A stretch of 64,000 nt of DNA from Microbacterium arborescens (GCF_030369635.1 NZ_CP128474.1:2418001-2482000), one strand, 5' to 3'; positions 53,942-64,000 are shown, numbered from the stretch's first letter. Notes: generated by a model from the sequence alone, not told the origin. Translations and numbers: made by a program.

Positions 53942-55305
53942 CGACGATCACCGTCCTCGCGACGCGGCGCGCGTCGCATCGGCTCGACCGCCGATGCGGT
54001 CGTCGCCGTATCGGGCACCGGGGTGGGCTCGAACAGCACGCGGTCGACGCGCCTGCCGTCCATGCGCTGAACCGTGAGCGTGCCGTCCTCGATCTCGACC
54101 GTGTCGCCGACGACGGGAATACGTTCGAGCACGCTCATCACGAATCCGCCGACGGTGTCGTAGACGTCGCCCTCGGGGACGCGGACGCCGGTGCGGTCGA
54201 GCACCTCGTCGGGACGAAGATCGGCGGGGAACACGATGCCGCCCGCGACCCGAAGCACCCCGGCCCGGTTGCGGTCGTGCTCGTCGAGCACCTCACCCAC
54301 GATCTCCTCCACGAGATCCTCGAGGGTCACGACACCGGCGGTGCCGCCGTACTCGTCGACGACGATCGCCATCTGATAGCCCCGAGCGCGCAGTTCGCCC
54401 AGCACGGCGTCGAGGTGCACCGCTTCGGGCACCCGCAGCGGCTCCTCCGCGATCGCGGCGGCGGGCACATCGGCGCGGCGCTCGCGCGGAACGCTGACCG
54501 CCTGCTTGACGTGGACGATGCCGGTGATGTCGTCCATCGAGTCGCCGAAGACCGGGAACCGGCTGTGGCCGGTGCGGCGCGCGAGCTGGATGACGTCCTC
54601 GACGCTGTCGCCCGCGGCGACGGCGTGCAGGCTGGGCCTCGGCGTCATGACGTCGGCCGTGGTGAGCCGGGCGAACGTGAGCGATCGGTCGAGCAGCGAG
54701 GCGGTGTCCTTCTCGAGCACGCCCGCACTCGCGGACCGGCGCACGAGGCTCGACAGCTCCTCCGCGGAGCGGGCGCCCGAGAGCTCCTCCTTGGGCTCGA
54801 CGCCCATCGAGCGGAGCACCCCGTTCGCGCTGCCGTTGAGCACCGTGACGGCGGGCCGGAACACGGTCGTGAACAGGGTCTGGAATGGGATGACGAGCTT
54901 CGCCGTCTGACGCGGGATCGCCAGCGCGAAGTTCTTCGGGACGAGCTCGCCCAGGATCATCGAGAAGATCGTCGCGATCGACACGCCCACGATGGCGGCG
55001 ACCGGGCGCGACACGGTCTCGGGCCAGCCCCACGCCTCGAAGACGGGCGAGAGCAGGTTCGAGATCGCCGGCTCCATCGTGTAACCGGTCAGCAGCGTGG
55101 TCAGGGTGATCCCGAGCTGCGCGCTCGACAGATGCGTCGAGGTGATCCGCAGCGCCGCGATCGTCATCGACAGTCGGGATTCACCCGCCGCCTGGCGCGC
55201 TTCGAGATCTGCGCGGTCGAGGTTGACGAGCGCGAACTCACTCGCGACGAACAGACCGGTGCCGACGGTCAGCAGGAGCCCCACGCCCAGCATGACGAAA
55301 TCCAT
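53938..55305 (-). CDS. CNNM/CorC-family membrane protein with CBS and CorC_HlyC domains (second pair)
   Basis: 455 residues: CNNM domain ([47 protein letters not shown]), CBS pair ([20 protein letters not shown]) and CorC_HlyC domain ([20 protein letters not shown]). First gene of the pair and likely cation-homeostasis protein. Confidence 0.92.
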   Translation of the reverse strand: MDFVMLGVGLLLTVGTGLFVASEFALVNLDRADLEARQAAGESRLSMTIAALRITSTHLSSAQLGITLTTLLTGYTMEPAISNLLSPVFEAWGWPETVSRPVAAIVGVSIATIFSMILGELVPKNFALAIPRQTAKLVIPFQTLFTTVFRPAVTVLNGSANGVLRSMGVEPKEELSGARSAEELSSLVRRSASAGVLEKDTASLLDRSLTFARLTTADVMTPRPSLHAVAAGDSVEDVIQLARRTGHSRFPVFGDSMDDITGIVHVKQAVSVPRERRADVPAAAIAEEPLRVPEAVHLDAVLGELRARGYQMAIVVDEYGGTAGVVTLEDLVEEIVGEVLDEHDRNRAGVLRVAGGIVFPADLRPDEVLDRTGVRVPEGDVYDTVGGFVMSVLERIPVVGDTVEIEDGTLTVQRMDGRRVDRVLFEPTPVPDTATTASAVEPMRRAPRREDGDRR

Positions 55306-55315
55306 CAGGCGTCAC

Positions 55316-55331
55316 CCCCGATCGGTCGGGG
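55316..55331 (-). promoter_or_regulatory. Hairpin next to the ribosome binding site of the second CNNM operon
   Basis: CCCCGA pairs with TCGGGG (6 bp, 4-base loop) and the 3' arm runs into GGGGGTGA, the ribosome binding site. The position matches the hairpin at 11850. Confidence 0.45.
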
Positions 55332-55444
55332 TCGGCGGGGCGAGGGTCGGCAACTAGGAGGGTCGTCCATCGTGCGCCCGATCTTACGCCTGTCGAGGGC
55401 GGCCCGGAGGGCGGCATCCGGTTCGCTTGCGTTGCCCTGGGGTC

Positions 55445-55504
55445 GGGCGCACCTTCGCGCGTCGAGCGCAGGTCGAACTGCGCTCCATCCCGCGAAGTGC
55501 GGGC
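55445..55504. repeat. Imperfect direct repeat flanking the AbiEi-like gene, left copy
   Basis: About 60 bases align with 56576-56635 at roughly three matches in four, including CCATCCCGCGAA. The rest of 55332-55600 holds no gene that I can see. Confidence 0.65.
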
Positions 55505-55600
55505 CACGTCGATTCCTCCCCCGGAGCGTGTGGGACGGCGGATTCCGCGGTGACGGATGCCGCGGGCCCGGTGAGCCCCGCGCTCGGGCAGGCTTCCGGC

Positions 55601-56554
55601 ATGAACTGGATGACCCGACCGCCGCTGGACGTCGTCGTCCGGCGGCGCGAGGCCGACGAGACCACCGCGCGAAGCCTCGATCGTGCCCGCAGAACCGGGG
55701 CCGCGACTCCGATCGCGCGCGGGTCGTACGCCGCGTCCGAGGCCTGGGCGGCGCTGAATCCGCGCGACGCGCACGCGCAGCGCGTGTGGGAGGCTGCGGC
55801 CCGCCTGCGCCCGGGAACCGTCTTCTCGCATCACGCGGCCGCCGCCGTGCTCGGCATCGATCTGCTCGGCTCGTGGCCGCGAACGATCGACGTCACCACG
55901 GCCACGTCCGCGGGCTCATCGGGCGCCATCCGCCGCCATCACCGGCCGCTGGATGCCGACGAGGTGATGCCCTGGGGCGCGCATCTCCTCACCGTGCCCG
56001 CGCGTACGGCCGTCGACCTGGTGTCGCTCCTGCCCGCCGTCAGCGGGGTCGTCGCCGCCGACCAGGCCCTGTGGCACCGACGTTCCGGCGGCGCACTGTG
56101 CACGCGGCAGGAGCTCGAAGAAGCGGCATCCCGCTACACCGGCCGCGCCCACGCCCGAGTCGCCGCCGCGACCGCGTTCGCCACCGGCTTCTCCGACAGC
56201 GTCCGCGAATCCCAGAGCAGAGTCCTGATCGACCGGCTCGGCTTCCCCGCACCGACGCTGCAACAGCGCTTCACCCTGCCGGACGGCCGCGACGCGTTCG
56301 CCGACTTCTGGTGGCCCGATCACGACCACATCGGCGAGTTCGACGGCACCGGCAAGTACCTCGACCCGGCGATGCGGCAGGGACGCACACCCGAGCAGGT
56401 GCTCATCGCCGAGAAGGATCGGGGCGACGCACTACGGCGTCAGGTTCGCGCGCTCTCACGATGGCGCACCCCGCACCTGCGGAGCCCCCGGCTGCTGTAC
56501 GACATCCTGCGGGCCGACGGCCTCCCCTCGGCCCGCCCGCGCCCCGGGCGGTGA
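55601..56554 (+). CDS. AbiEi-like protein (type IV antitoxin-like winged helix with C-terminal nuclease-like part)
   Basis: 317 residues from ATG 55601. The N-terminal half (TPIARGSYAASEAWAALNPR, FSHHAAAAVLGIDLLGSWP, DVTTATSAGS, TVPARTAVDLVSLLP) resembles the AbiEi transcriptional-antitoxin group. The C-terminal part (ADFWWPDHDHIGEFDGTGKY, EKDRGDALRR) resembles the DUF559/Vsr-type endonuclease fold with an E/D pattern. No AbiEii toxin gene is adjacent. It is on the opposite strand to its neighbours and lies between direct repeats. Confidence 0.65.
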   Translation: MNWMTRPPLDVVVRRREADETTARSLDRARRTGAATPIARGSYAASEAWAALNPRDAHAQRVWEAAARLRPGTVFSHHAAAAVLGIDLLGSWPRTIDVTTATSAGSSGAIRRHHRPLDADEVMPWGAHLLTVPARTAVDLVSLLPAVSGVVAADQALWHRRSGGALCTRQELEEAASRYTGRAHARVAAATAFATGFSDSVRESQSRVLIDRLGFPAPTLQQRFTLPDGRDAFADFWWPDHDHIGEFDGTGKYLDPAMRQGRTPEQVLIAEKDRGDALRRQVRALSRWRTPHLRSPRLLYDILRADGLPSARPRPGR

Positions 56555-56575
56555 GCCGAGAGCGGCGCAGTCATC

Positions 56576-56635
56576 GGGCGCACTTTCGGTCGTCGGCCGC
56601 AGTACGAAGCGCGCCCCATCCCGCGAACTGCGAGC
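56576..56635. repeat. Imperfect direct repeat flanking the AbiEi-like gene, right copy
   Basis: Pair of 55445-55504. It lies between the AbiEi-like stop and the 3' end of guaB1. Confidence 0.65.
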
Positions 56636-56653
56636 GAAGCACGGCGCGCGGAC

Positions 56654-58111
56654 CTACCAGCTGACGGGAAGCGCCTTGCCCTCTTCGTAGCCGGCCGCCG
56701 ACTGCAGACCCACTGTCGCGCGGTCGTGGAACTCCGCGACCGTGGCCGCGCCCGCGTAGGTGAACGACGAACGCACGCCCGAGGTGATCATGTCGAGCAG
56801 ATCCTCGACGCCCGGACGCAGCGGGTCGAGGTAGATGCGCGACGACGAGATGCCCTCGGCGAACAGCTCCTTGCGCGCTCGTTCATAGGCATCGAGACGC
56901 CCGAACCGGCCGACGACGGCCTTCGTCGAGGCCATTCCCCACGACTCCTTGAACGCACGTCCCTCGTCGTCGAGCTGGACCTCGCCGGGCGACTCGATCG
57001 TGCCGGCGAACCACGAGCCGATCATGACGGATGCCGCGCCCGCGGCCAGCGCGAGGGCGACATCCCGGGGGTAGCGGACTCCACCGTCAGCCCACACGTG
57101 CGCGCCGCGTTCCGCCGCGGCCTGCGCGGTCTCGAGCACCGCGGAGAACTGCGGGCGCCCGACGGCTGTCATCATGCGGGTCGTGCACATCGCGCCGGGG
57201 CCGACGCCGACCTTGAGGATCGTGGCTCCCGCATCGACGAGGTCGGTCACGCCCTCGGCCGTGACGACGTTGCCCGCGACGATCGGCAGACCGAGATCGA
57301 GCGCGGCGACCTCGCGCAGTGCGCGGAGCATGCCCTCCTGGTGCCCGTGGGCGGTGTCGACGACGAGCACGTCGACGCCCGCGGCGGCGAGCGCCTGCGC
57401 CTTGGCCGCCGCGTCACCGTTGATCCCGATCGCGGCCGCGACGATGAGCCGGCCATCACCGTCGACGGCGGGGCGGTAGATCGCGGTGCGCAGCGCGCTG
57501 CGGCGCGAGAGGGTGCCGACGAGCACCCCCTGGTGGAGCATCGCGACGACCGGCACGTCGGCCGCGTCGATGAGGTCGAAGGCGGCCCGAGGATCGGCCA
57601 CATCGTCGGCGTCGATCGCGGTCGCTCGGTCTCGGACGAGGTCGCCCAGACGCGCGTCGGGCAACGCGGTCGCGAGGCGGGCGGCGGGGACGATTCCGGC
57701 GATGTCCTCGATGCGCCGCGTCGGTGCCGCCGGGTCGGCGACGACGATGCCGTGCCCGTCGAGCGCGGGGAGGATGCGGGATGCCTCGGCCACCGTGGCA
57801 TCCGGTGAGAGCACGATCGGGGTGTCCCACGCGACCGGCTGGTCCTTGACCCATCGGATGGCGGCGTCGAGATCCTGGAGAGGCATGTCCTGCGGCAGGA
57901 CGCCCAGACCGCCGCGCCGCGCCAGGGTGGCGGCGAGGCGCGGACCGGTGACGGAGTTCATGTTGGCCGAGACGATCGGCAGTGTGGCAGCGGTGCCGTC
58001 GCCGGGGGCGAGATCGACGTCGAGCCGGCTCGTGATGGCCGATCGGCGCGGCACGAGGAAGACATCGGAGTACGTCAAGTCGACCGTGGGATCTGCACCG
58101 GAGAAACGCAT
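56654..58111 (-). CDS. guaB1: GuaB1-family IMP dehydrogenase-related protein, probable GMP reductase
   Basis: 485 residues. TIM barrel of the IMPDH/GMPR family with LTYSDVFLVPRRS, a CBS pair (about 95-215), DTAHGHQEGMLRAL, and the catalytic Cys loop VGVGPGAMCTTRMM. The flap region (KESWGMASTKAV) differs from true IMPDH. The mycobacterial relative acts as a GMP reductase. In related genomes the neighbouring CNNM genes are directly adjacent. Confidence 0.9.
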   Translation of the reverse strand: MRFSGADPTVDLTYSDVFLVPRRSAITSRLDVDLAPGDGTAATLPIVSANMNSVTGPRLAATLARRGGLGVLPQDMPLQDLDAAIRWVKDQPVAWDTPIVLSPDATVAEASRILPALDGHGIVVADPAAPTRRIEDIAGIVPAARLATALPDARLGDLVRDRATAIDADDVADPRAAFDLIDAADVPVVAMLHQGVLVGTLSRRSALRTAIYRPAVDGDGRLIVAAAIGINGDAAAKAQALAAAGVDVLVVDTAHGHQEGMLRALREVAALDLGLPIVAGNVVTAEGVTDLVDAGATILKVGVGPGAMCTTRMMTAVGRPQFSAVLETAQAAAERGAHVWADGGVRYPRDVALALAAGAASVMIGSWFAGTIESPGEVQLDDEGRAFKESWGMASTKAVVGRFGRLDAYERARKELFAEGISSSRIYLDPLRPGVEDLLDMITSGVRSSFTYAGAATVAEFHDRATVGLQSAAGYEEGKALPVSW

Positions 58112-58289
58112 GGCCCATACGCTACGCCGCCGACCCGACAGGCGGCCGGAGCGCCTCGATCACGATGCGATACCACGGATGCTGTGGCGGCATCCGGTCC
58201 GTTGATCTGGGCTACCCTAGGAGACTGTGCGCGGCGGCGGACCACCGCCGTGAGAACTGATCTTCACCGATGAAAGCAGGCGATCTGCC

Positions 58290-61200
58290 GTGTCCAGCCA
58301 GGCGACCGGAATCGGAACCTCGAACGACGGCGAGTTCGGGGCGAACGAATGGCTCGTCGCGGAACTGTACGAACAGTTCCGCGACGACAAGAACTCGGTG
58401 GACAAGGAGTGGTGGCCGACGCTCGAGGCCTACGCCGCTCACGTGAGCGGCGCCAGCGCGAAGCCCGCCGCATCCGCTCCGTCGCAGCCCGCGGCCGCTC
58501 AGCCCGCCACGACATCCCACCCGGTGACGGCGCCCGTGCCTACTGTCGGCTCGCAGCCGGTCGCCCGCACGACGGCGCGGCCCGCGGCCGCTCAGCCCGT
58601 GCCCGCGCAGGCCCCGACGACGCCCGCCGCCGAGGTCGAGCAACGTGAAGACGTCGTGACCCCGCTTCGCGGGATGCCCAAGACCCTCGCGGCGAACATG
58701 GACGACTCGCTCACGGTGCCCACCGCGACGAGCGTGCGCACGATCCCCGCGAAGCTGATGATCGACAACCGCATCGTCATCAACAACCACATGTCGCGTA
58801 CGCGCGGCGGCAAGATCAGCTTCACCCACCTCATCGGCTGGGCGCTCATCCAGGCTCTCAAGGCCTTCCCGAGCCAGAACGTCTCGTACGCCGAGGTCGA
58901 CGGCAAGCCCTCGGTCATCGCGCACGCGCACGTCGGTCTCGGCATCGCGATCGACCTCCCCAAGCCCGACGGCACCCGCGCGCTCATGGTGCCGAGCATC
59001 AAGCGCGCCGAGTCGCTCAGTTTCACCGAGTACCTCTCGGCCTATGAGGACCTGGTCACCCGCGCTCGCAAGAACAAGCTGACGGCAGCGGACTTCCAGG
59101 GCACGACGATCTCGCTGACGAACCCCGGCGGCATCGGAACGGTGCACTCCGTCCCGCGCCTCATGCGCGGCCAGGGCAGCATCATCGGCGCCGGCGCCCT
59201 CGACTACCCGGCCGAGTTCCAGGGCTCGAGCGAGAAGACGCTGGTCAACCTCGGCATCGGCAAGACCATCACGTTGACGAGCACGTACGACCACCGCGTC
59301 ATCCAGGGTGCCGGCTCGGGCGAGTTCCTGAAGACGGTGCACGAGCTGCTGATCGGCAAGAACGGCTTCTACGACGAGATCTTCGCCGCACTGCGCATCC
59401 CCTACGCGCCCATCCAGTGGTCGACCGACATCAACGTCGACCTCGCCGAGCGCGTCGACAAGACCGCCCGTGTTCAGGAGCTCATCAACTCCTACCGGGT
59501 GCGCGGCCATCTCATGGCCGACATCGACCCGCTCGAGTACCGCCAGCGCACGCACCCCGACCTCGAGATCGAGCAGCACGGCCTGACGTTCTGGGACCTC
59601 GATCGTGAGTTCGTCACCGGCGGTTTCGGCAGCAAGCGCGTCATGAAGCTGCGCGAGATCCTCGGCGTCCTGCGCGACTCGTACTGCCGCACGATCGGCA
59701 TCGAGTACATGCACATCCAGGACCCCGATCAGCGCAAGTGGTTCCAGGACAACGTCGAGGTGAAGTACCAGAAGCCCGGCCACGCCGAGCAGCTGCGCAT
59801 CCTCGGCAAGCTGAACCAGGCCGAGGCGTTCGAGACCTTCCTGCAGACGAAGTTCGTGGGTCAGAAGCGCTTCAGCCTCGAGGGCGGCGAGTCGCTGATC
59901 CCGCTGCTCGACGAGATCCTCCAGGGTGCCGCTCGCACCGGGCTCGAGGGGGCCGCGATCGGCATGGCTCACCGCGGCCGCCTCAACGTGCTGACGAACA
60001 TCGCCGGCAAGACGTACGGCCAGGTCTTCCGCGAGTTCGAGGGTTCCGTCGCGATCGGCTCGAAGAGCGGCTCGGGCGACGTGAAGTACCACCTCGGCAC
60101 CGAGGGCACCTTCGTCGGTGACGAGGGCGATGAGCTTCCGGTCTACCTCGCGGCCAACCCCTCGCACCTCGAGACCGTCGACGGCGTGCTCGAGGGCATC
60201 GTCCGCGCCAAGCAGGACCGCGGCCCGATCGCGTCGTTCTCGTGGCTCCCGATCCTCGTGCACGGCGATGCGGCCTTCGCCGGCCAGGGCGTCGTGGTCG
60301 AGACCCTGCAGATGTCGCAGTTGCGCGGATACCGCACGGGCGGCACCGTCCACGTCGTGGTGAACAACCAGGTGGGATTCACCACGCTCCCGCTCGACGC
60401 CCGCAGCTCGGTGTACGCGACCGACGTCGCCAAGACCATCCAGGCGCCGATCTTCCACGTCAACGGCGACGACCCCGAGGCCGTCGTGCACGTCGCGCAG
60501 CTCGCCTTCCGCTACCGCCAGGAGTTCAAGCGCGACGTCGTCATCGACCTCGTCTGCTACCGCCGCCGTGGCCACAACGAGGGCGATGACCCCTCGATGA
60601 CCCAGCCCCTCATGACGAACCTCATCGAGGCGAAGCGCTCGGTCCGCCGGCTCTACACCGAGTCGCTGGTCGGACGCGGCGACATCACCGAGGAAGAGTA
60701 CGAGCAGGCCAAGCGCGACTTCCAGGACCGCCTCGAGGTCGCGTTCGCCGAGACGCACGCCGCCGAGACCGGCGCCTCCGGCCCGGTGGGTCTGTCGGGG
60801 CCGATCGATCAGGCCGTCGGCGCGCCCGAGACGACGGGTGTCGGCGAAGACGTCATCCGCCAGATCGGCGACGCGTTCGTCAACGCCCCGGAAGGCTTCA
60901 CGGTGCACGGCAAGCTCAAGCAGCTGCTCGACAAGCGCCACGACATGAGCCGCAACGGCAACATCGACTGGGCGATGGGTGAGCTCTTCGCCTTCGGGTC
61001 GCTGCTGATGGAGGGCACGAACGTCCGCCTCGCCGGTCAGGACGCCCGCCGCGGCACGTTCGTGCAGCGCCACGCGGTCCTCCACGACCGCTCGAACGGC
61101 CAGGAGTGGCTGCCGCTCGCGAACCTCTCCGAGAATCAGGGCCGCTTCTACGTCTACGACTCCCTGCTGAGCGAGTATGCGGCGATGGCCTTCGAGTACG

Positions 61201-61985
61201 GATACTCGGTCGAGCGCGCCGATTCGCTCGTCCTGTGGGAGGCGCAGTTCGGCGACTTCGCCAACGGCGCACAGTCGGTCATCGACGAGTTCATCTCGTC
61301 GGCCGAGCAGAAGTGGGCGCAGCAGTCGGGTGTCGTCCTGCTGCTCCCCCACGGCTACGAGGGCCAGGGGCCGGACCACTCGTCGGCCCGCATCGAGCGC
61401 TACCTGCAGATGTGCGCCCAGGACAACATGACGGTCGCTCGCCCGTCGACGCCCGCGTCGTACTTCCACCTGCTCCGTCGCCAGGCGTACGCACGCCCGC
61501 GCCGTCCGCTCGTCGTGTTCACCCCGAAGGCGATGCTGCGCCTGCGCGGCGCGACGAGCCCGGTCGAGGACTTCCAGAACGGCAAGTTCGAGCCCGTCAT
61601 CGACGACATCGCGATCACCGACAAGAGCGCCGTCAAGCGGGTGCTGCTGCACTCGGGCAAGATCCACTGGGATCTGAAGTCCGAGCTCGACAAGAAGCCG
61701 AACCCGGCCATCGCGCTCGTGCGTCTCGAGCAGTTCTATCCCGCGCCGGTCGACGAGCTCAAGGCTGTCCTCGCGGGCTACCCGAACGCCGAGGTCGTCT
61801 GGGTTCAGGACGAGCCCGAGAACCAGGGTGCGTGGCCGTTCATCGCGCTCGAGGCCTCCGCCAAGCTCGACGGACGCGCCGTTCGCGGCATCACCCGACC
61901 CGCCGCCGCATCGACGGCCACCGGCTCACCGAAGGTGCATGCGGTCGAGCAGGCGAAGCTCATCGAGCAGGCGCTCACGCTCTGA
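58290..61985 (+). CDS. kgd: Multifunctional 2-oxoglutarate decarboxylase/dehydrogenase E1-E2 fusion
   Basis: 1231 residues from GTG. An N-terminal SucA-type segment (NEWLVAELYEQFRDDKNSVD) and a Pro/Ala-rich linker (about 50-115) precede a dihydrolipoyl succinyltransferase domain with the catalytic TYDHRVIQGAGSGEF (near residue 335). The thiamine-dependent E1 part follows (AHRGRLNVL; late LEQFYPAPVDEL). Length and order equal Kgd/OdhA of Mycobacterium and Corynebacterium, which feed the TCA cycle and are regulated by FHA proteins (GarA/OdhI) encoded elsewhere. Confidence 0.95.
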   Translation: MSSQATGIGTSNDGEFGANEWLVAELYEQFRDDKNSVDKEWWPTLEAYAAHVSGASAKPAASAPSQPAAAQPATTSHPVTAPVPTVGSQPVARTTARPAAAQPVPAQAPTTPAAEVEQREDVVTPLRGMPKTLAANMDDSLTVPTATSVRTIPAKLMIDNRIVINNHMSRTRGGKISFTHLIGWALIQALKAFPSQNVSYAEVDGKPSVIAHAHVGLGIAIDLPKPDGTRALMVPSIKRAESLSFTEYLSAYEDLVTRARKNKLTAADFQGTTISLTNPGGIGTVHSVPRLMRGQGSIIGAGALDYPAEFQGSSEKTLVNLGIGKTITLTSTYDHRVIQGAGSGEFLKTVHELLIGKNGFYDEIFAALRIPYAPIQWSTDINVDLAERVDKTARVQELINSYRVRGHLMADIDPLEYRQRTHPDLEIEQHGLTFWDLDREFVTGGFGSKRVMKLREILGVLRDSYCRTIGIEYMHIQDPDQRKWFQDNVEVKYQKPGHAEQLRILGKLNQAEAFETFLQTKFVGQKRFSLEGGESLIPLLDEILQGAARTGLEGAAIGMAHRGRLNVLTNIAGKTYGQVFREFEGSVAIGSKSGSGDVKYHLGTEGTFVGDEGDELPVYLAANPSHLETVDGVLEGIVRAKQDRGPIASFSWLPILVHGDAAFAGQGVVVETLQMSQLRGYRTGGTVHVVVNNQVGFTTLPLDARSSVYATDVAKTIQAPIFHVNGDDPEAVVHVAQLAFRYRQEFKRDVVIDLVCYRRRGHNEGDDPSMTQPLMTNLIEAKRSVRRLYTESLVGRGDITEEEYEQAKRDFQDRLEVAFAETHAAETGASGPVGLSGPIDQAVGAPETTGVGEDVIRQIGDAFVNAPEGFTVHGKLKQLLDKRHDMSRNGNIDWAMGELFAFGSLLMEGTNVRLAGQDARRGTFVQRHAVLHDRSNGQEWLPLANLSENQGRFYVYDSLLSEYAAMAFEYGYSVERADSLVLWEAQFGDFANGAQSVIDEFISSAEQKWAQQSGVVLLLPHGYEGQGPDHSSARIERYLQMCAQDNMTVARPSTPASYFHLLRRQAYARPRRPLVVFTPKAMLRLRGATSPVEDFQNGKFEPVIDDIAITDKSAVKRVLLHSGKIHWDLKSELDKKPNPAIALVRLEQFYPAPVDELKAVLAGYPNAEVVWVQDEPENQGAWPFIALEASAKLDGRAVRGITRPAAASTATGSPKVHAVEQAKLIEQALTL

Positions 61986-62003
61986 GACGGTGACAGCGCA
62001 GAA

Positions 62004-62030
62004 GGGGCAGACGTGACGAACGTCTGCCCC
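62004..62030 (+). terminator. Terminator after kgd
   Basis: A perfect 11-bp stem GGGGCAGACGT/ACGTCTGCCCC with a 5-base loop is followed by TTCCAGCTTTT. It lies 19 bases after the kgd stop. Confidence 0.88.
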
Positions 62031-62097
62031 TTCCAGCTTTTCGCCCCGTGCTCTCGTGCCGTCTCAGCCGGTCAGCGGTAGAGCCACACGGGCGGAC

Positions 62098-62346
62098 TCA
62101 GGCGTGCGCGGCCTCCTGGGCCTGCCGCAGCCGCGCCAGCACCTGGTCGCGGAGCTCCTCGGGAGCAGACTCCCGGCAGGCGCGGGCCACCACCTCGGTG
62201 AGCGTGCGCGAGACCAGGGCCTCGTCACGACATGCCGGGCACGATTCCAGGTGCTCGCGGATGTCGGAATGCTCGGTCTTGCAGACCTCGTTGCGCAGGT
62301 ACTCTTCCAGATCGCGTCGCGCCTTCTCGCAGCCGCAGTCACTCAT
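62098..62346 (-). CDS. rshA: Anti-sigma factor of the RshA/RsrA (zinc-associated) type
   Basis: 82 residues. [13 protein letters not shown] carries the H-x3-C-x2-C motif of redox-sensitive ZAS proteins, with an extra Cys pair at the start (DCGCEKA) and a Cys in NEVCKTEHS. It binds the sigma factor encoded directly upstream (start overlaps its stop by four bases) and releases it under oxidative stress. Confidence 0.92.
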   Translation of the reverse strand: MSDCGCEKARRDLEEYLRNEVCKTEHSDIREHLESCPACRDEALVSRTLTEVVARACRESAPEELRDQVLARLRQAQEAAHA

Positions 62347-62996
62347 TTCTTGCTCCTCGTGGGGGGCGTCGCGATGCCCCGCTCTTTCGCGTAGTCGGCC
62401 AGCAGGTCACGCAGCAGTCGTCTGCCACGGTGCAGACGACTCATGACCGTGCCGATGGGGGTTTTCATGATGTCGGCGATCTCCTGGTAGGCGAATCCCT
62501 CGACGTCGGCGAGGTACACCGCCAGCCGGAAATCCTCGGGGATCGACTGCAGGGCATCCTTCACCGCGGATGCCGGCATGTGGTCGATCGCTTCGGCCTC
62601 GGCCGAGCGGCTGCTGGATGCGGTGGTCGATTCCGCTCCGCCCAGCTGCCAGTCCTCGAGGTCGTCGATGGTGCCCTGGTAGGGCTCCCGCTGCTTCTTG
62701 CGGTAGGTGTTGATGTACGTGTTCGTCAGGATCCGGTACAGCCACGCTTTGAGGTTCGTGCCCTGCGTGAACGACGACCACGAGGCGAACGCCTTGACGA
62801 ACGTCTCCTGCACGAGATCCGCCGCGTCGGCGGGATTGCGCGTCATCCGCATGGCCGCGGCGTAAAGCTGGTCCATGAACGGGAGCGCCTGCTCCTCGAA
62901 CTGCACGCTCGGATCGGTGACCGCTTGCTCTTCCATCAGCGGCCAGTCTACGTGGGCGTCCCACGGCACGACGGTGGGATCGGCGAGTGCGATCAT
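62343..62996 (-). CDS. sigH: ECF sigma factor of the SigH/SigR type
   Basis: 217 residues from ATG 62996 with AAGGGAG five bases upstream. Region 2 ([40 protein letters not shown]) and region 4 ([34 protein letters not shown]) are clear. It controls the thiol-oxidative stress response in relatives. Divergent from aroA, an arrangement conserved in Mycobacterium (sigH near aroA). Confidence 0.93.
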   Translation of the reverse strand: MIALADPTVVPWDAHVDWPLMEEQAVTDPSVQFEEQALPFMDQLYAAAMRMTRNPADAADLVQETFVKAFASWSSFTQGTNLKAWLYRILTNTYINTYRKKQREPYQGTIDDLEDWQLGGAESTTASSSRSAEAEAIDHMPASAVKDALQSIPEDFRLAVYLADVEGFAYQEIADIMKTPIGTVMSRLHRGRRLLRDLLADYAKERGIATPPTRSKK

Positions 62997-63063
62997 GGAC
63001 TCCCTTCCCTCGGTAGGACCAACGACCTCGACAGAACGAGGGCGTTCGATACTGTGGAAACCC

Positions 63064-64000
63064 ATGAGCACAGCCGCGTATTCCCCCCGTCCCGCCGACA
63101 TCGGCGCGCCGTGGCGCGCTCCCGTCGCCGATGCCCCTGTCCGAGCCGAGGTCGCCGTCCCCGGATCGAAGTCGATCACCAATCGTGAGCTGGTGCTGTC
63201 TGCCCTCGCCGAGACCCCTTCACGGCTGGTTGCGCCGCTGCACTCCGACGACTCCGCGCGCATGATCGATGCGCTGCGCGCGCTCGGTGCTCACATCGAA
63301 GCGGTCCCCGGCGACGGACGGTTCGGTCCCGACCTCATCGTGACCCCGTTCGGCGAAAGCCCCGTCGACGCCGTCGTCGACTGCGGCCAGGCAGGCACCG
63401 TGATGCGCTTCGTCACGCCCCTGGCGGGCCTCGCCCGCGGGGAGGTCACCGTGACGGCGCACGAGAGCGCCCTGCACCGGCCCATGGCGGAGATGATCCG
63501 TAGCCTCCGCGAGCTCGGTGTCGACATCGACGACGGCGGCCGTTGGACCCTGCCGTTCCTCGTGCACGGGCATGGGCACGTGCGCGGCGGCGAGGTCACG
63601 ATCGATGCGAGCGGGTCCAGCCAGTTCGTCTCGGGCCTGCTGCTGGCCGCGCCTCGCTTCGATGTGGGCCTCCGACTCGTGCACGACGGCCACCGCCTGC
63701 CGAGCCTGCCCCACATCGACATGACGGTCGAGTCACTCGGCCACCGCGGCGTCGTCGTCGAACGCCCGAACGAACGCGAGTGGCTCGTGCCGGCCGGTCC
63801 GTTGCGCGGCAAAGAGCTCACGATCGAGCCCGACCTCTCCAACGCGGCTCCGTTCCTCGCCGCGGCCGTCCTCACCGGCGGCCGTGTGACCGTGCCCCAC
63901 TGGCCCGTGCACTCGACTCAGCCCGGTGCCCTGCTCGTCGACATCCTGACGGAGATGGGCGCTCGGGTGACGCGCCGCAGCGGCGTCCTCGCCGTCACCG
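63064..64000 (+). CDS. aroA: 3-phosphoshikimate 1-carboxyvinyltransferase (EPSP synthase), 3' end outside window
   Basis: 312 residues visible from ATG 63064, open to the window edge. [52 protein letters not shown] and [18 protein letters not shown] are the substrate-binding motifs. It acts in the shikimate pathway. A -10-like GATACT lies about 15 bases before the start. Confidence 0.95.
   Translation, partial: MSTAAYSPRPADIGAPWRAPVADAPVRAEVAVPGSKSITNRELVLSALAETPSRLVAPLHSDDSARMIDALRALGAHIEAVPGDGRFGPDLIVTPFGESPVDAVVDCGQAGTVMRFVTPLAGLARGEVTVTAHESALHRPMAEMIRSLRELGVDIDDGGRWTLPFLVHGHGHVRGGEVTIDASGSSQFVSGLLLAAPRFDVGLRLVHDGHRLPSLPHIDMTVESLGHRGVVVERPNEREWLVPAGPLRGKELTIEPDLSNAAPFLAAAVLTGGRVTVPHWPVHSTQPGALLVDILTEMGARVTRRSGVLAVT

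Noticed and set aside
58212..61667. Very long minus-strand open frame opposite kgd
   Set aside because: It is the antisense shadow of a GC-rich conserved gene; it has no family motifs.

Overview
The window is high-GC, gene-dense DNA from an actinobacterium, most likely Microbacteriaceae and Microbacterium-like. Support for this: a fused 2-oxoglutarate decarboxylase Kgd, a SigH/RshA-type sigma and anti-sigma pair divergent from aroA, a GuaB1-type enzyme next to CNNM proteins, a DUF3097 protein, small acidic proteins, and many GTGA/ATGA gene overlaps. Genus is an inference. No rRNA, tRNA, CRISPR array, transposase or integrase was recognised.

Region 1 (1-7.8 kb) is an accessory locus. It holds a WXG100 protein, a WXG-like protein fused to an alpha/beta hydrolase, the end of a second hydrolase, seven paralogous lipoproteins of about 160-180 residues, two degraded module remnants and long direct repeats. 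The layout (secreted hydrolase followed, often with overlap, by a lipoprotein) resembles effector-immunity loci of type VII secretion. It is the best candidate here for an undescribed system.

Region 2 (7.8-31 kb) is mostly chromosomal backbone. It holds a TetR/quinone-reductase pair with a clear operator, two CNNM membrane proteins, a Tat-exported M23 peptidase with C-terminal repeats, MarR and DUF7882-like genes, a Nei-type glycosylase, and an SMR exporter pair behind a guanidine-III riboswitch. TrmB, DUF3097, TPM and PspA proteins, an arginase-family enzyme, a SIP-domain protein with an iron box, a tyrosine phosphatase and an AhpD-like protein follow. A 560-bp gene-free stretch with inverted repeats closes it.

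Region 3 (31-47.5 kb) holds a complete Dpp/Opp-type ABC operon, a protealysin-like M4 protease with its emfourin-type inhibitor, uracil-DNA glycosylase, two MFS transporters, metY and metX, and a TerC protein behind a yybP-ykoY manganese riboswitch.

Region 4 (47.5-49.4 kb) is a small island with a HigB toxin and a HigA-ImmA/IrrE fusion. It is flanked by 64-bp direct repeats at the 3' end of a thiamine-binding-family gene, whose older 3' end remains as a relic.

Region 5 (49.4-64 kb) holds a GT87 glycosyltransferase, nnrD, an old yellow enzyme, a second CNNM pair, an AbiEi-like gene between 60-bp direct repeats, guaB1, kgd, rshA/sigH and the 5' part of aroA.
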